From positions 1-56,292 of the forward strand of contig CAZUZD010000008.1 in assembly GCA_964624465.1 (NCBI GenBank): a DNA stretch of 56,292 nt, given 5' to 3'. The DNA is from CAZUZD01 sp964624465. GTDB taxonomy: Bacteria; Planctomycetota; Planctomycetia; Isosphaerales; Isosphaeraceae. Positions 38,552 through 46,556 of the stretch are shown here, piece after piece; within the stretch, counting starts at the first letter, position 1; each line of letters opens with the position of its first letter. The notes beneath the pieces were generated by a model. It made no database searches, was not told where the DNA came from, and was given only the letters and a program-made list of their open reading frames with translations. The position numbers and the translations under genes are program-made.

Positions 38552-38586
38552 CGACGCCCGCCAGGCCGGGGGCCGGGCGGGCGTCG
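38552..38586 (-). terminator. Hairpin after the 688-residue exported protein gene
   Basis: An 11-bp perfect GC stem (38552-38562 with 38576-38586) has a 13-base loop. It is 37 bases beyond the stop of the minus-strand gene at 38624. No T-run follows on the minus strand. Confidence 0.6.
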
Positions 38587-38623
38587 GGGTACGATCGGCG
38601 GGGGACGCCGGCCGGGTCGGGCC

Positions 38624-40690
38624 TCAGCGCGGGGCGAGGATCAGCCGCATCCAGCCCGAGGGATCGAGCTTCGAGGCCGAGGTCAGGGCGACCGGGGAGC
38701 CGGCCAGGCGGTCCAGCGGCACGTCGAGCGGCAGGCCGGTGACCCGGGTGCCGAAGGCGCTGGCGATGATCCGCGAGGTGAAGGCGTTCATGGTCGTGCC
38801 CTTGGTCTCGTCCTCGTCGATGGCGGTGACGGTGACGCTGGTCCCGGGGTCGAACCCGGCAACCTTGCCGACCAGCCGGGCGGGGCCGCCGGCCGGGTCG
38901 GGCTGAACCTCGAAGGCCAGGCTGATCTCGGCCTGGGCCATCTTGAGGCGGTAGACCTTGGCCTTGGGTCCGAGCACCGCGCCCCCGTTGGCGGCCTGGG
39001 GCGGAGCGGGCACCTCGATGGTGAAGTCGCGGGCGAGGAGGACCAGGTTGCCGGCGGCATCCGACGAGACCTGGAGCGGCTCGGTGGGCTTGAAAACCCG
39101 CACGGCCTGGGTCGCACCGCCGGTGGCGTTGCTCGATCCCTTGACGGCCGCCAGGAAGGTCGGCCAGTCGGCGTTGCGAGTGGTCTGCACGTCCTGGCGG
39201 TTGGTATCGGGCTGCTTGGTGGTGACGAGCATGATGTTCGTCACATCCTTGGCCGGACCGCCCTGGAGGTAGCCGGAAATCACGTTCGAGATGGCCGAGG
39301 GCAGGTGCACATCGACCGTGACGCCGGGCTGATAGGTCTGGAACTCCAGCGGCTGCGCCGAGGTGGCCCCTCGCTGCTTGGGCGCGGCGAAGTTGACCAC
39401 GGTGCCCTGGATCGTGGCGTAGTCCGGCTGGGTCTGGAGCTGGACGCCGGTCATGCCGAAGTCGCCCTTGCCCACGGTCCGGTCGTCCCTGACGAACTGG
39501 CGAATCTGGGCGTTGGCGTTGGCGGCCGATTCGCTGGTGCGGATGCCGGAGAGCTCGCGGGCGCCTGCGACGACCTCCTGGCGGAGCCGGGGCATCGCGT
39601 TGTCGTAGACTTCCTGGGTGATCCGACGCTGGTTGTAGCCCAGCAGGCCGGCGATCGCCCGCTGCAGGCCCCCGCCCGACTGGGGCGTGGTCCCGATGGC
39701 CGCGCTGATGCCATGCAGGTAGCTGGGCGCCAGCTGGAGGCCGCTCGAGAGCCGGAACAGGAAGTTCATCGAGAGCACAGCGTCATTCTGGGTCGAGGCG
39801 TCGAACTGGTACATCTTTGCCGCCCGCTTGCCCTGGGGGTCGGCGGCGATCTGCTCCTGGAAGCCCTGGATGTTCGTGACGCTGCGCATCGCCTGGCTGA
39901 CGACGATCTGGATGCCGTCGGCGGTGGGCACGAACCCGATGTTCGTGATCGGGCCGGGGGTCACATACGACCACTGGTTCTTGAAGTAGATCCAGCCGGG
40001 CTCGACCAGGCCGCGCTTCATCACCGCATTGGTGACGACCGAGCGGTCGATGGTGACCTCGACGTTCGGGTGGCTGAACAGGTCGCTGAGGGCGCCCTGC
40101 AGCGGCTGGGTCGGGGTCCAGGTCCGCGGGGCGTTGGCCTTGTTCAGGGCCGCGAGCGCCTCGTCGACGCGGTCCATCGCCTTGAGGCGGTTGGCCACGG
40201 TATCGGCCCGCTCGACCTCGTGGAGGGCCGGGCGGAGCTTGGTGTCGATGTACGACCGCCAGCCCTCGCGCTTCTCGGCCTGCTCGGGCGGGATCGCGGC
40301 GATCGCCTCCAGCATCCGGTACTCGGCCCACGCCAGGCCGACGCGGGGCTTGAGCCACGACCGCAGCTCCTCACGCACCGCCGCGGCCGGGGCCCAGCGG
40401 GTGCCGTCGAGCGACTGCGACATGTGGTGCAGCTTGTTCAGCGCCTCGACCCGCTGCTGCGGATCGGCCGAGGTGCGATAGCGCTGCAGCTCGCCGCGGA
40501 TGGCATCGAAGAGCCGGCTCCAGCTCGACATCGTCGGGTGCTGGTCGGGCGTCAGCTCCTTCCAGCCCCCCTGAATCGCGTCCATCTTCTTGAGGACGGC
40601 GTAGTAGCTCGGCGGTGCCGGGGCTGCGCCCAGGGACGTGGCCAGCAGACCGACCAGCACGGTCCGGCGAATGGTGCGCGCTCTCTGCAT
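38624..40690 (-). CDS. Large exported protein of unknown function
   Basis: I do not recognise this 688-residue protein. It starts with a signal peptide (RRTVLVGLLATSLGAAPAPP). Residues 30-195 are helical with regular hydrophobic spacing. The middle (200-420) has a low-charge region with repeated Gln/Asn and a stretch of YSIFK-free beta pattern (WSYVTPGPITNIGFVPTADG). The C-terminal 190 residues are beta-rich (RLKMAQAEISLAFEVQPDP, SVTVTAIDEDETKG) and may be an Ig-like or carbohydrate-related domain. There are no cysteine motifs or membrane helices after the signal, so it is periplasmic or secreted. It is transcribed from a gap with a 299-base upstream region and ends at a hairpin. Confidence 0.78.
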   Translation of the reverse strand: MQRARTIRRTVLVGLLATSLGAAPAPPSYYAVLKKMDAIQGGWKELTPDQHPTMSSWSRLFDAIRGELQRYRTSADPQQRVEALNKLHHMSQSLDGTRWAPAAAVREELRSWLKPRVGLAWAEYRMLEAIAAIPPEQAEKREGWRSYIDTKLRPALHEVERADTVANRLKAMDRVDEALAALNKANAPRTWTPTQPLQGALSDLFSHPNVEVTIDRSVVTNAVMKRGLVEPGWIYFKNQWSYVTPGPITNIGFVPTADGIQIVVSQAMRSVTNIQGFQEQIAADPQGKRAAKMYQFDASTQNDAVLSMNFLFRLSSGLQLAPSYLHGISAAIGTTPQSGGGLQRAIAGLLGYNQRRITQEVYDNAMPRLRQEVVAGARELSGIRTSESAANANAQIRQFVRDDRTVGKGDFGMTGVQLQTQPDYATIQGTVVNFAAPKQRGATSAQPLEFQTYQPGVTVDVHLPSAISNVISGYLQGGPAKDVTNIMLVTTKQPDTNRQDVQTTRNADWPTFLAAVKGSSNATGGATQAVRVFKPTEPLQVSSDAAGNLVLLARDFTIEVPAPPQAANGGAVLGPKAKVYRLKMAQAEISLAFEVQPDPAGGPARLVGKVAGFDPGTSVTVTAIDEDETKGTTMNAFTSRIIASAFGTRVTGLPLDVPLDRLAGSPVALTSASKLDPSGWMRLILAPR

Positions 40691-40989
40691 GTCGACTCCT
40701 CGGCTCGGCTCGGGGCCGCGATCCCCAGCGGTGGACGCCAGGGAAGATCACTCGCCCATGACTCCGGTCCCGTTGGCTTATCGCCCTGCCACTCACCCTA
40801 CTTCAGCGCAACAGATTTCCAGGATGTCCTAGAATAACAAGATTACCGGCGATCCGGATCCCTCCAGCTCGGCGGGCCCCCCGCGACCGGAGGTGGCACG
40901 GGTCAATCCGCCTGGCGGGCCTGGTCCGGTCTGACCCGTCGGGCCCGGGCTGCCGAAGATCCCGACTCTGGGGGCGCTTCGGGTCGCCG
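40691..40989. other. 299-base gap between two minus-strand genes
   Basis: Holds the promoter of the exported protein gene. The AT-rich segment 40813-40850 is the likeliest site (minus-strand TTGTTATTCT), but I find no acceptable -35/-10 pair. Confidence 0.35.
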
Positions 40990-42279
40990 TCATTCCGGGC
41001 GGATCGGGGCCGCCCCGGTGGCCGCTCCGGGGAGCGGTTGCCGGGCGAGCGCCGACCAGGCGTCGGCCTCGCGGGTCAGGCCGCACTCGCCGCATGCACG
41101 GGCCATGCCGAAGAGGAGATCGGCCGTCAGCTCGTCGGGCCGATTCTCGAACGTGTCGGCAAGATCGTTCCAGGCCTTCCGCAGGGTGTCGCGCGCCTGG
41201 TTGATCCGGTCGCGTTCCGCCGCCTCCTGGGCCGCCTCGTCTCGGCGACCCAGCCGCTGGAGCACCTGCGACAGCCGATGGTGGGTCTCGGAGACGGACG
41301 GGTCGGCGGCGATCGACCGCCGGTAGGCGGCCTCGGCCTCGGCGAGCTGGTTGTCGGTCTGGGCGATGATCCCCAGGTAGCGCTGGATGGTCGCCCGGTC
41401 GTCCGAGCCGGCGGGGCGGCTGGCGAGCACGGTCCGCAGCGTCTGGGACTCCCCCGCGCGGTTCAAGAGGTCCAGGTAGCGTTCCCGGAGGGGCACATCG
41501 TCGGGACGCTCGGCCACGGCCTGGGCGTAGAGGGCCAGGGCGGCGGGCTGGTCTCCGGAGTGGTCGAGGGCTGCGGCCAGGCCGGCCCGGGCGTCGGTGT
41601 CGCCGGGATCGGCGTCGAGGTACCCGCGGAGCGACTCGGCGTTGAGCTCGGGCTTGACCTGCTCGAACTCCATCCGCATCCGCATTGTGAGCACGGGCAA
41701 CCGGTCCCCCTCACCCAGCCGGGGGTACACCTCCCAGAATGCCTGCTTGAACGCGTCGAACCGCTCCTCCATGGCGAGGATCGCGAGCAATTCCAGCCGG
41801 GCGTTGTCGGCCGAGGGGGCGCCGGTGGCGACGCAGGCGCGGAAGGCCCGCTCGGCGTCGCGGCTCCGCTTCTGGGCCAGCCGGATCTTCCCCTCGTAGA
41901 ACAGCGCCTCGGGTTTACGGAGGGACCAGGCCGGGATCTTGTCGAGGGCCTCGACGGCCCGGTCCGAGTCCCCCAGGCCGGCGTGGGCGCGGGCCAGATC
42001 GTAGAGCACCCGGGGGTCGTTTGGCGTCTCGCGGAGCAGCACCTGGGCATCGCTGACGGCCGAGCGGTACTGCTTCGCCGCGAGCCTGGCCTCGATGGCA
42101 GCGACCGTGGGAGTCGACCACCGCCAGCCGAGCTGGGGGGCCGCCAGGGCCAGACCCGCCAGGGTCACGCCGGCGACACCCAGCAGCAACCAGACCCGGC
42201 GTGGGCGCCGGGTGGAACGGGCGGCGGTCGGGGTGGACGGTGTCGGGGACGCAGCGCCAGCCGGCGCATTCGGTTCCAT
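40990..42279 (-). CDS. Membrane-anchored tetratricopeptide-repeat protein
   Basis: The 429-residue protein has a Pro/Thr-rich basic N-terminus, one membrane anchor (RVWLLLGVAGVTLAGLALAAP, residues 28-48), then an all-helical region of tetratricopeptide repeats from about 60 to 410 (for example DPRVLYDLARAHAGLGDSDR, PEALFYEGKIRLAQKRSRDA, TIQRYLGIIAQTDNQLAEAE). It is predicted to hold a protein-interaction scaffold outside or inside the membrane; orientation is not clear. The ending has no Cys or enzyme motif. A strong candidate promoter lies at 42321-42351. Confidence 0.86.
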   Translation of the reverse strand: MEPNAPAGAASPTPSTPTAARSTRRPRRVWLLLGVAGVTLAGLALAAPQLGWRWSTPTVAAIEARLAAKQYRSAVSDAQVLLRETPNDPRVLYDLARAHAGLGDSDRAVEALDKIPAWSLRKPEALFYEGKIRLAQKRSRDAERAFRACVATGAPSADNARLELLAILAMEERFDAFKQAFWEVYPRLGEGDRLPVLTMRMRMEFEQVKPELNAESLRGYLDADPGDTDARAGLAAALDHSGDQPAALALYAQAVAERPDDVPLRERYLDLLNRAGESQTLRTVLASRPAGSDDRATIQRYLGIIAQTDNQLAEAEAAYRRSIAADPSVSETHHRLSQVLQRLGRRDEAAQEAAERDRINQARDTLRKAWNDLADTFENRPDELTADLLFGMARACGECGLTREADAWSALARQPLPGAATGAAPIRPE

Positions 42280-42320
42280 GGGGGCGGCTGCCTCGACGAC
42301 GGGAAGATGAGTTCTCGATC

Positions 42321-42351
42321 ATTTTACCGGGCGATTGTCGCGAGGCGTCAA
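42321..42351 (-). promoter_or_regulatory. Candidate sigma-70 promoter for the TPR gene
   Basis: On the minus strand, TTGACG (42346-42351) and TAAAAT (42321-42326) each match consensus at five of six positions, with a spacer of 19 bases (slightly long). The predicted start site is about 35 bases before the ATG at 42279. Confidence 0.5.
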
Positions 42352-42379
42352 GCCGCCGGGCTCGCGGGGCCCCGGCGCC

Positions 42380-44464
42380 TCAGCCCAGGATGCGCAGGCC
42401 GCGGCCGCCCTCGGCGATACGGCGCGCGATCCGGCCGAACGTCTGCACCAGGGCGCCCGGCGGGGCGAAGATGGCCCCCGCCTCGGTCGTGGCCAGCCGC
42501 TTCAGGTAATCCAGGTCGGCCACCCCGGTGCCGATGGCCACGACCTGGATCCCCCCGGCCCGCGCCGCCGCGGCCTGCCGGACGGCGTCCTCGGGGGCGT
42601 CGGGGAAGCCGTCGGTGAGGACGACCAGGTACCGGGAGCCGGCCGCCCCGCTCAGGCGTTCCACGGCGAGAGTCAGGGCGTCGGAGAGGTTCGTCGTGCT
42701 CTCCGCCTCCAGTCGCTCGATCGCCGCCAGGATCCGGCGGACGTTCGACGTGGCATCGGCCTGGGCGACGACCGTGTCCGAGAACGCGATCAGTCCCACC
42801 TGGGTCCGCGTGAAGTCGCAGCGTTCCAGGAACGTCCGGGCGGCCTCCTGGGCCTCCAGCAGCGGGGCGCCGGCCATGCTCGCCGAGACGTCGATGAGCA
42901 GGTACACGACGATCGGTTCGTCCGGTCGGGCGGCCCTCGGGTCGGATGTCGGCGGCCGGTCGAGCCAGGACAGGTCGTCGGGAATCGACTCGACCTCCAC
43001 CGTCAACGGCTGGCCCGAATCGCGGTCGCGGGCGGTGACGACGACGACCCCACTGGCGTCATACGCCAGGGAGAGCTCGACCGTGACCGCGGCGACGGTC
43101 GGCGACCAGCCCCGGACGCGGTAGCGACCCAGGATCATGCAGTCGGCAGGATTGGCGCTCTCGCCCTGGGTCAGGTACACGTCGATCCAGTCGTCGGCCT
43201 CGCCCCGGACCATATGGTGGTACGAGCGGGTCTGGACGGCGGGGATGGGCTGGTTCCGCGGGATCAGCACGTCGTTGAGGTACGAGTTTCCGTCATCGCT
43301 CACCGCCACCACGCCCAGGCTCTGCGACATCACGTCGTGGATGGGTCGTGGCAGCGCGGGCCGGGAGGCTGACCCGAGCGTGTGCCGGGGAACGGCATTC
43401 TCCAGCGGCTCGCCCAGATCGGCGGCCGCCTGGACGGCCGCGCCCAGGGCGACGACCTCATCGACGTTCACCCCCGCCCGGGGCGGTCGGCCGCTCAGCT
43501 CGGTGACGAAGGACCGGACCATCGGCATCCGGGTCGAGCCGCCCACCAGGAGCACGCCCGAGAGATACGGCCAGTCCAGGCCGGCGGCCGTCAGCGCCTC
43601 CTCGGTCAGCCGTCGCGTCCGGTCCAGTAGCGGGGCCGTCATCCCCTCGAAGTCGGCCCGGGTGAGCTCGAACGACTGGGACAGGCCCTCGAACTGGAGC
43701 GTCACGCGGGTCGCCGAACGCTCGGACAGCGCCCACTTGGCCTGCTCGCTGCGCTGCAGAACCTCGTGGAGCATGAGCGGATCGTCGAGCGGGTCGAGGC
43801 CGGTGGCGGCGGCAAACTGCTCCCCCAGGTGCGCGGCGATCCGGTCGTCCCAGCGCTGGCCGCCGAGGTCGTGATCGCCGGCGGTGGCCAGCACGGTGAC
43901 GGCCTCGGGCGTGATCCGGGCGACGGTGACGTCGAAGGTCCCGCCGCCCAGGTCGTAAACCAGCACCGTCTCGTCGACCCCGGGCCGTTGCAGCCCATAG
44001 GCCAGCACTGCCGCGGTTGGTTCATTCAGGAGCCGCAGCACCTGCAGGCCGGCCTGGCGCGCGGCGTCCAGGGTCGCCAGACGCTGGGGATCGCCGAAGT
44101 AGGCCGGCACCGTGATGACCGCCCGATCCACCGCCTGGCCCAGTCGAACCTCTGCTTCGGTCTTCAGGTGGGCGAGCAGGAGCGCGGAGAGGTCGGTGGC
44201 CGTGTACGTGCGACCGCCAAACGCGACTCCCCAGTGCGGGTGACCCAGCTGCGGCTTGAACCGGCTGGCGACCAGACCGTCGCCCAGCCGGGCGAAGGCC
44301 TCGGCGTCCCGGCCCACGGCCGGCGGGTCGGAGCCGAAGTGGAGCATCGACGGGATCAGCGAGCGGCCGTCGCGATCGGCCAGCACCCGGGGCCGACCGT
44401 GGGCATCGCGGGTGGCGAGCACCGAGTTGGTCGTGCCCAGGTCGATCCCCAGCACCACAGCCAT
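42380..44464 (-). CDS. Hsp70 (DnaK-like) ATPase fused to a C-terminal von Willebrand factor A domain
   Basis: The 694-residue protein starts as an Hsp70: GIDLGTTNS (phosphate-1), LLNEPTAAVLAYGL, VYDLGGGTFDVTV (phosphate-2), and LLVGGSTRMP. The substrate-binding beta domain follows (about 365-490) but the helical lid is absent. Instead a VWA domain spans about 505-690, with MIDAS motif DVSAS, STTNLSDAL and VLTDGFPDAPED, so metal coordination should be intact. The architecture is unusual for DnaK; it is presumably a specialised chaperone that recruits a partner through VWA. It lies 33 bases downstream of the other Hsp70 gene on the same strand. Confidence 0.9.
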   Translation of the reverse strand: MAVVLGIDLGTTNSVLATRDAHGRPRVLADRDGRSLIPSMLHFGSDPPAVGRDAEAFARLGDGLVASRFKPQLGHPHWGVAFGGRTYTATDLSALLLAHLKTEAEVRLGQAVDRAVITVPAYFGDPQRLATLDAARQAGLQVLRLLNEPTAAVLAYGLQRPGVDETVLVYDLGGGTFDVTVARITPEAVTVLATAGDHDLGGQRWDDRIAAHLGEQFAAATGLDPLDDPLMLHEVLQRSEQAKWALSERSATRVTLQFEGLSQSFELTRADFEGMTAPLLDRTRRLTEEALTAAGLDWPYLSGVLLVGGSTRMPMVRSFVTELSGRPPRAGVNVDEVVALGAAVQAAADLGEPLENAVPRHTLGSASRPALPRPIHDVMSQSLGVVAVSDDGNSYLNDVLIPRNQPIPAVQTRSYHHMVRGEADDWIDVYLTQGESANPADCMILGRYRVRGWSPTVAAVTVELSLAYDASGVVVVTARDRDSGQPLTVEVESIPDDLSWLDRPPTSDPRAARPDEPIVVYLLIDVSASMAGAPLLEAQEAARTFLERCDFTRTQVGLIAFSDTVVAQADATSNVRRILAAIERLEAESTTNLSDALTLAVERLSGAAGSRYLVVLTDGFPDAPEDAVRQAAAARAGGIQVVAIGTGVADLDYLKRLATTEAGAIFAPPGALVQTFGRIARRIAEGGRGLRILG

Positions 44465-44497
44465 GGCTCGCGACTCTCGGTGGGATGGGCCGTCGCC

Positions 44498-46165
44498 TCA
44501 GGAGACGTTCAGAGCACTCAAGGCCGTGGACCGCTCGGCGACCTGATCGGCCGAGAGTACGGCCTCGGTGGCGAACTCGACGTCGATGGTGCCGCCGCCG
44601 GTCAGGTCGGTCGCGGTCACGGTCAGGCGGCCGTCGCGGCTGATGGCGAACTGGACCCGGATCGGGCTCCGGGGCGGCAGGTTGCCGGGCAGGCTCAGGA
44701 CCGCCGTGCCGACCTCGGCGCTGTCGGAGGGGTCCTTGCTGGTCCCCTGCCCGGCCATGACCTTGATCTCGACGGCGTCCTGGTTGGCCACGTCGGTGCC
44801 GAAGTCGGTGGTGCGGAGCATCGGCACCTCGCCGTTGCGCGGCAGCAGGAAGACGACCTCGAAGGCCCCCGTCTCGTTCCGCGCCACCACGCCCAGGGCC
44901 CGTGACAGGACGTTGACGACCTGGGTGCCCACCAGCTCGCGCACCGGGTCGGTCAGGGTGTACCCGGTGGCCCGCTCGATCTCGTCGAGGGCCTTCTGGA
45001 GCTCGGCCTCGTCGATCTCGCCGAGATTCAGGGGCCCGGCGCTCGATCCGGCGGCCGACGGCGGCTCGACCCGGCGCTGGACCTCCTCGTGGAGCGACTC
45101 CCGCAGGCCGAACAGGGCCGCCCCCTTGGCCACCGACTCGTCCGGGTCGTACGACTCGGGCTCGATCCCGAACTCCTGGTGGAGCCGCCGGGCGATCTCG
45201 GGCATCCGCGTGGCGCCGCCGACGAGGATCAGCTTGTCGAACCGCTCCACTCCCTTGGCCCTGGCCTCGGCGAGCAGGTCGCGGGTCAGCTCGATCGTGC
45301 GGTCGAGCAGGTGGGCGGTCAGCTCGTCAAAGCGAGTCCGGGTCAGCTCGATGCGGGCCTGCTGGCCGGCGTGGGTGACCCGGAACGGCACCCGGTCCCG
45401 CTGACTCAGCGTCTTCTTGCCGCGCTCGGCGTCGAGGAACAGGCTGTTGAGGACCTCCGGGTCGTCCATCGGGTCCTGGTCGTGCAGGCCCGTCTGGTCG
45501 CGGAACTGCTGGGCCAGGTCCAGGACGATCGCCTCGTCCCAGAGCGCCCCGCCGAGTCGGTGGTCGCCGCCGGTGCAGACCACCCGGATCAGCTTGTCGC
45601 GGATCTCGATCAGGGTGACATCGAACGTGCCGCCGCCCAGGTCGTAGACCAGCACCCGCTGGTCGTCCCGCTGCTCCAGACCGTAGGCCAGGGCCGCCGC
45701 GGTCGGCTCGTTCAGGACCGAGCGGACGTTCAGCCCGGCCAGCCGGCCGGCGTTGGCGGTCGCCTCGCGCTCGGTGGTGCCGAAGTAGGCCGGGCAGGTG
45801 ATGACCACGTCGGTGATCGGCTCGCCGCCCAGGGCCTGCTCGGCGTCGCCGACGACCTTGCGCAGGATCAGCGACGAGATCTCCTCGGGCGTGTACGTCC
45901 GGCCGTCGCAGGCGAACAGGTAGTTGGGATCGCCCATGTGCTGCTTGACCCGGGAGACGACCCGGTCGGGCTCGACCTTGGCCGACTCCTTGGCCGTGTT
46001 GCCCACGATGACCCGGTCGCCGTCGAAGAGCACGACCGAGGGCGTGATCCGCTCACTCTCGGCGTTCGGGACGATCGCCGGCTTGCCGTGCTCGTCCACG
46101 TAGGCGATCGCCGAGTACGTCGTGCCCAGGTCGATGCCGAAGACCCGCTTCAGGCCGTCGCTCAC
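44498..46165 (-). CDS. Hsp70 (DnaK-like) chaperone without lid
   Basis: The 555-residue Hsp70 homologue has GIDLGTTYSAIAYVDEHG, LNEPTAAALAYGLEQ, VYDLGGGTFDVTL and LILVGGATRMP, then a short beta substrate domain (about 410-545) ending without the C-terminal helical lid of classic DnaK (about 640 residues). An insertion at 385-440 (LNLGEIDEAELQKALDEIER) is helical. The GTG at 46165 is chosen over an upstream ATG (46219) because a weak G-rich ribosome site precedes it. It pairs with the Hsp70-VWA gene 33 bases downstream. No DnaJ or GrpE gene is in the window. Confidence 0.9.
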   Translation of the reverse strand: MSDGLKRVFGIDLGTTYSAIAYVDEHGKPAIVPNAESERITPSVVLFDGDRVIVGNTAKESAKVEPDRVVSRVKQHMGDPNYLFACDGRTYTPEEISSLILRKVVGDAEQALGGEPITDVVITCPAYFGTTEREATANAGRLAGLNVRSVLNEPTAAALAYGLEQRDDQRVLVYDLGGGTFDVTLIEIRDKLIRVVCTGGDHRLGGALWDEAIVLDLAQQFRDQTGLHDQDPMDDPEVLNSLFLDAERGKKTLSQRDRVPFRVTHAGQQARIELTRTRFDELTAHLLDRTIELTRDLLAEARAKGVERFDKLILVGGATRMPEIARRLHQEFGIEPESYDPDESVAKGAALFGLRESLHEEVQRRVEPPSAAGSSAGPLNLGEIDEAELQKALDEIERATGYTLTDPVRELVGTQVVNVLSRALGVVARNETGAFEVVFLLPRNGEVPMLRTTDFGTDVANQDAVEIKVMAGQGTSKDPSDSAEVGTAVLSLPGNLPPRSPIRVQFAISRDGRLTVTATDLTGGGTIDVEFATEAVLSADQVAERSTALSALNVS

Positions 46166-46556
46166 GTGGCTGCCCCCCGCGACCGGTATGCCCCCGGTTC
46201 GCCGCGACTGAATGTGCATCGAGACCGGGTCGGAAAGCGATGTGCTGGCACATATTGTAGCGGGGGCCTGGCGGCCGGGTCAGGGGCTCCGCCCGTCGAA
46301 TTGCCCCCGGCGGGGCCGCACCTTCGGAGCCGCTTCCTCCTGGGCCGGGGGATTTCCTGGGACGATGGGCCCTGTGAATCGTTAGCTCCAGGGGAGCTGG
46401 GGCTCGCGGCGCGGGCCCGGGAACGATCGCCGGGCGCGCCGCGTCTGAACCCGGGCGAGCCCGCGTGATCCCGGACCCGAGCCCAGCCCACCCCTCCGCC
46501 CGTTCGCACCGAGGATCGCGGCCTCGCTCCGCCGAGGCTCCAGGAGTCGACCAGCC
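46166..46556. other. 391-base divergent promoter region (Hsp70 / VIT-VWA)
   Basis: Contains the candidate Hsp70 promoter (46254-46283), the short palindrome TGTGC-TG-GCACA (46241-46252) beside it, and a small hairpin AGCTCC/GGAGCT at 46384-46398. I see no convincing promoter for the plus-strand VIT/VWA gene. Confidence 0.45.
46254..46283 (-). promoter_or_regulatory. Candidate promoter for the Hsp70 / Hsp70-VWA operon
   Basis: On the minus strand, CTGACC (46278-46283) is followed after 18 bases by TACAAT (46254-46259). The short inverted repeat TGTGC-TG-GCACA (46241-46252) sits just downstream of the -10, near the expected start site, where an operator could lie. Confidence 0.4.

Noticed and set aside
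36620..40837. Long plus-strand open frame covering gpsA, the HAD gene and the exported protein gene
   Set aside because: It lies opposite several well supported minus-strand genes and shows only compositional bias.
46241..46252. CIRCE-type heat-shock operator at the Hsp70 promoter
   Set aside because: The 5-base arms and 2-base spacer do not match the CIRCE consensus (9-base arms, 9-base spacer).
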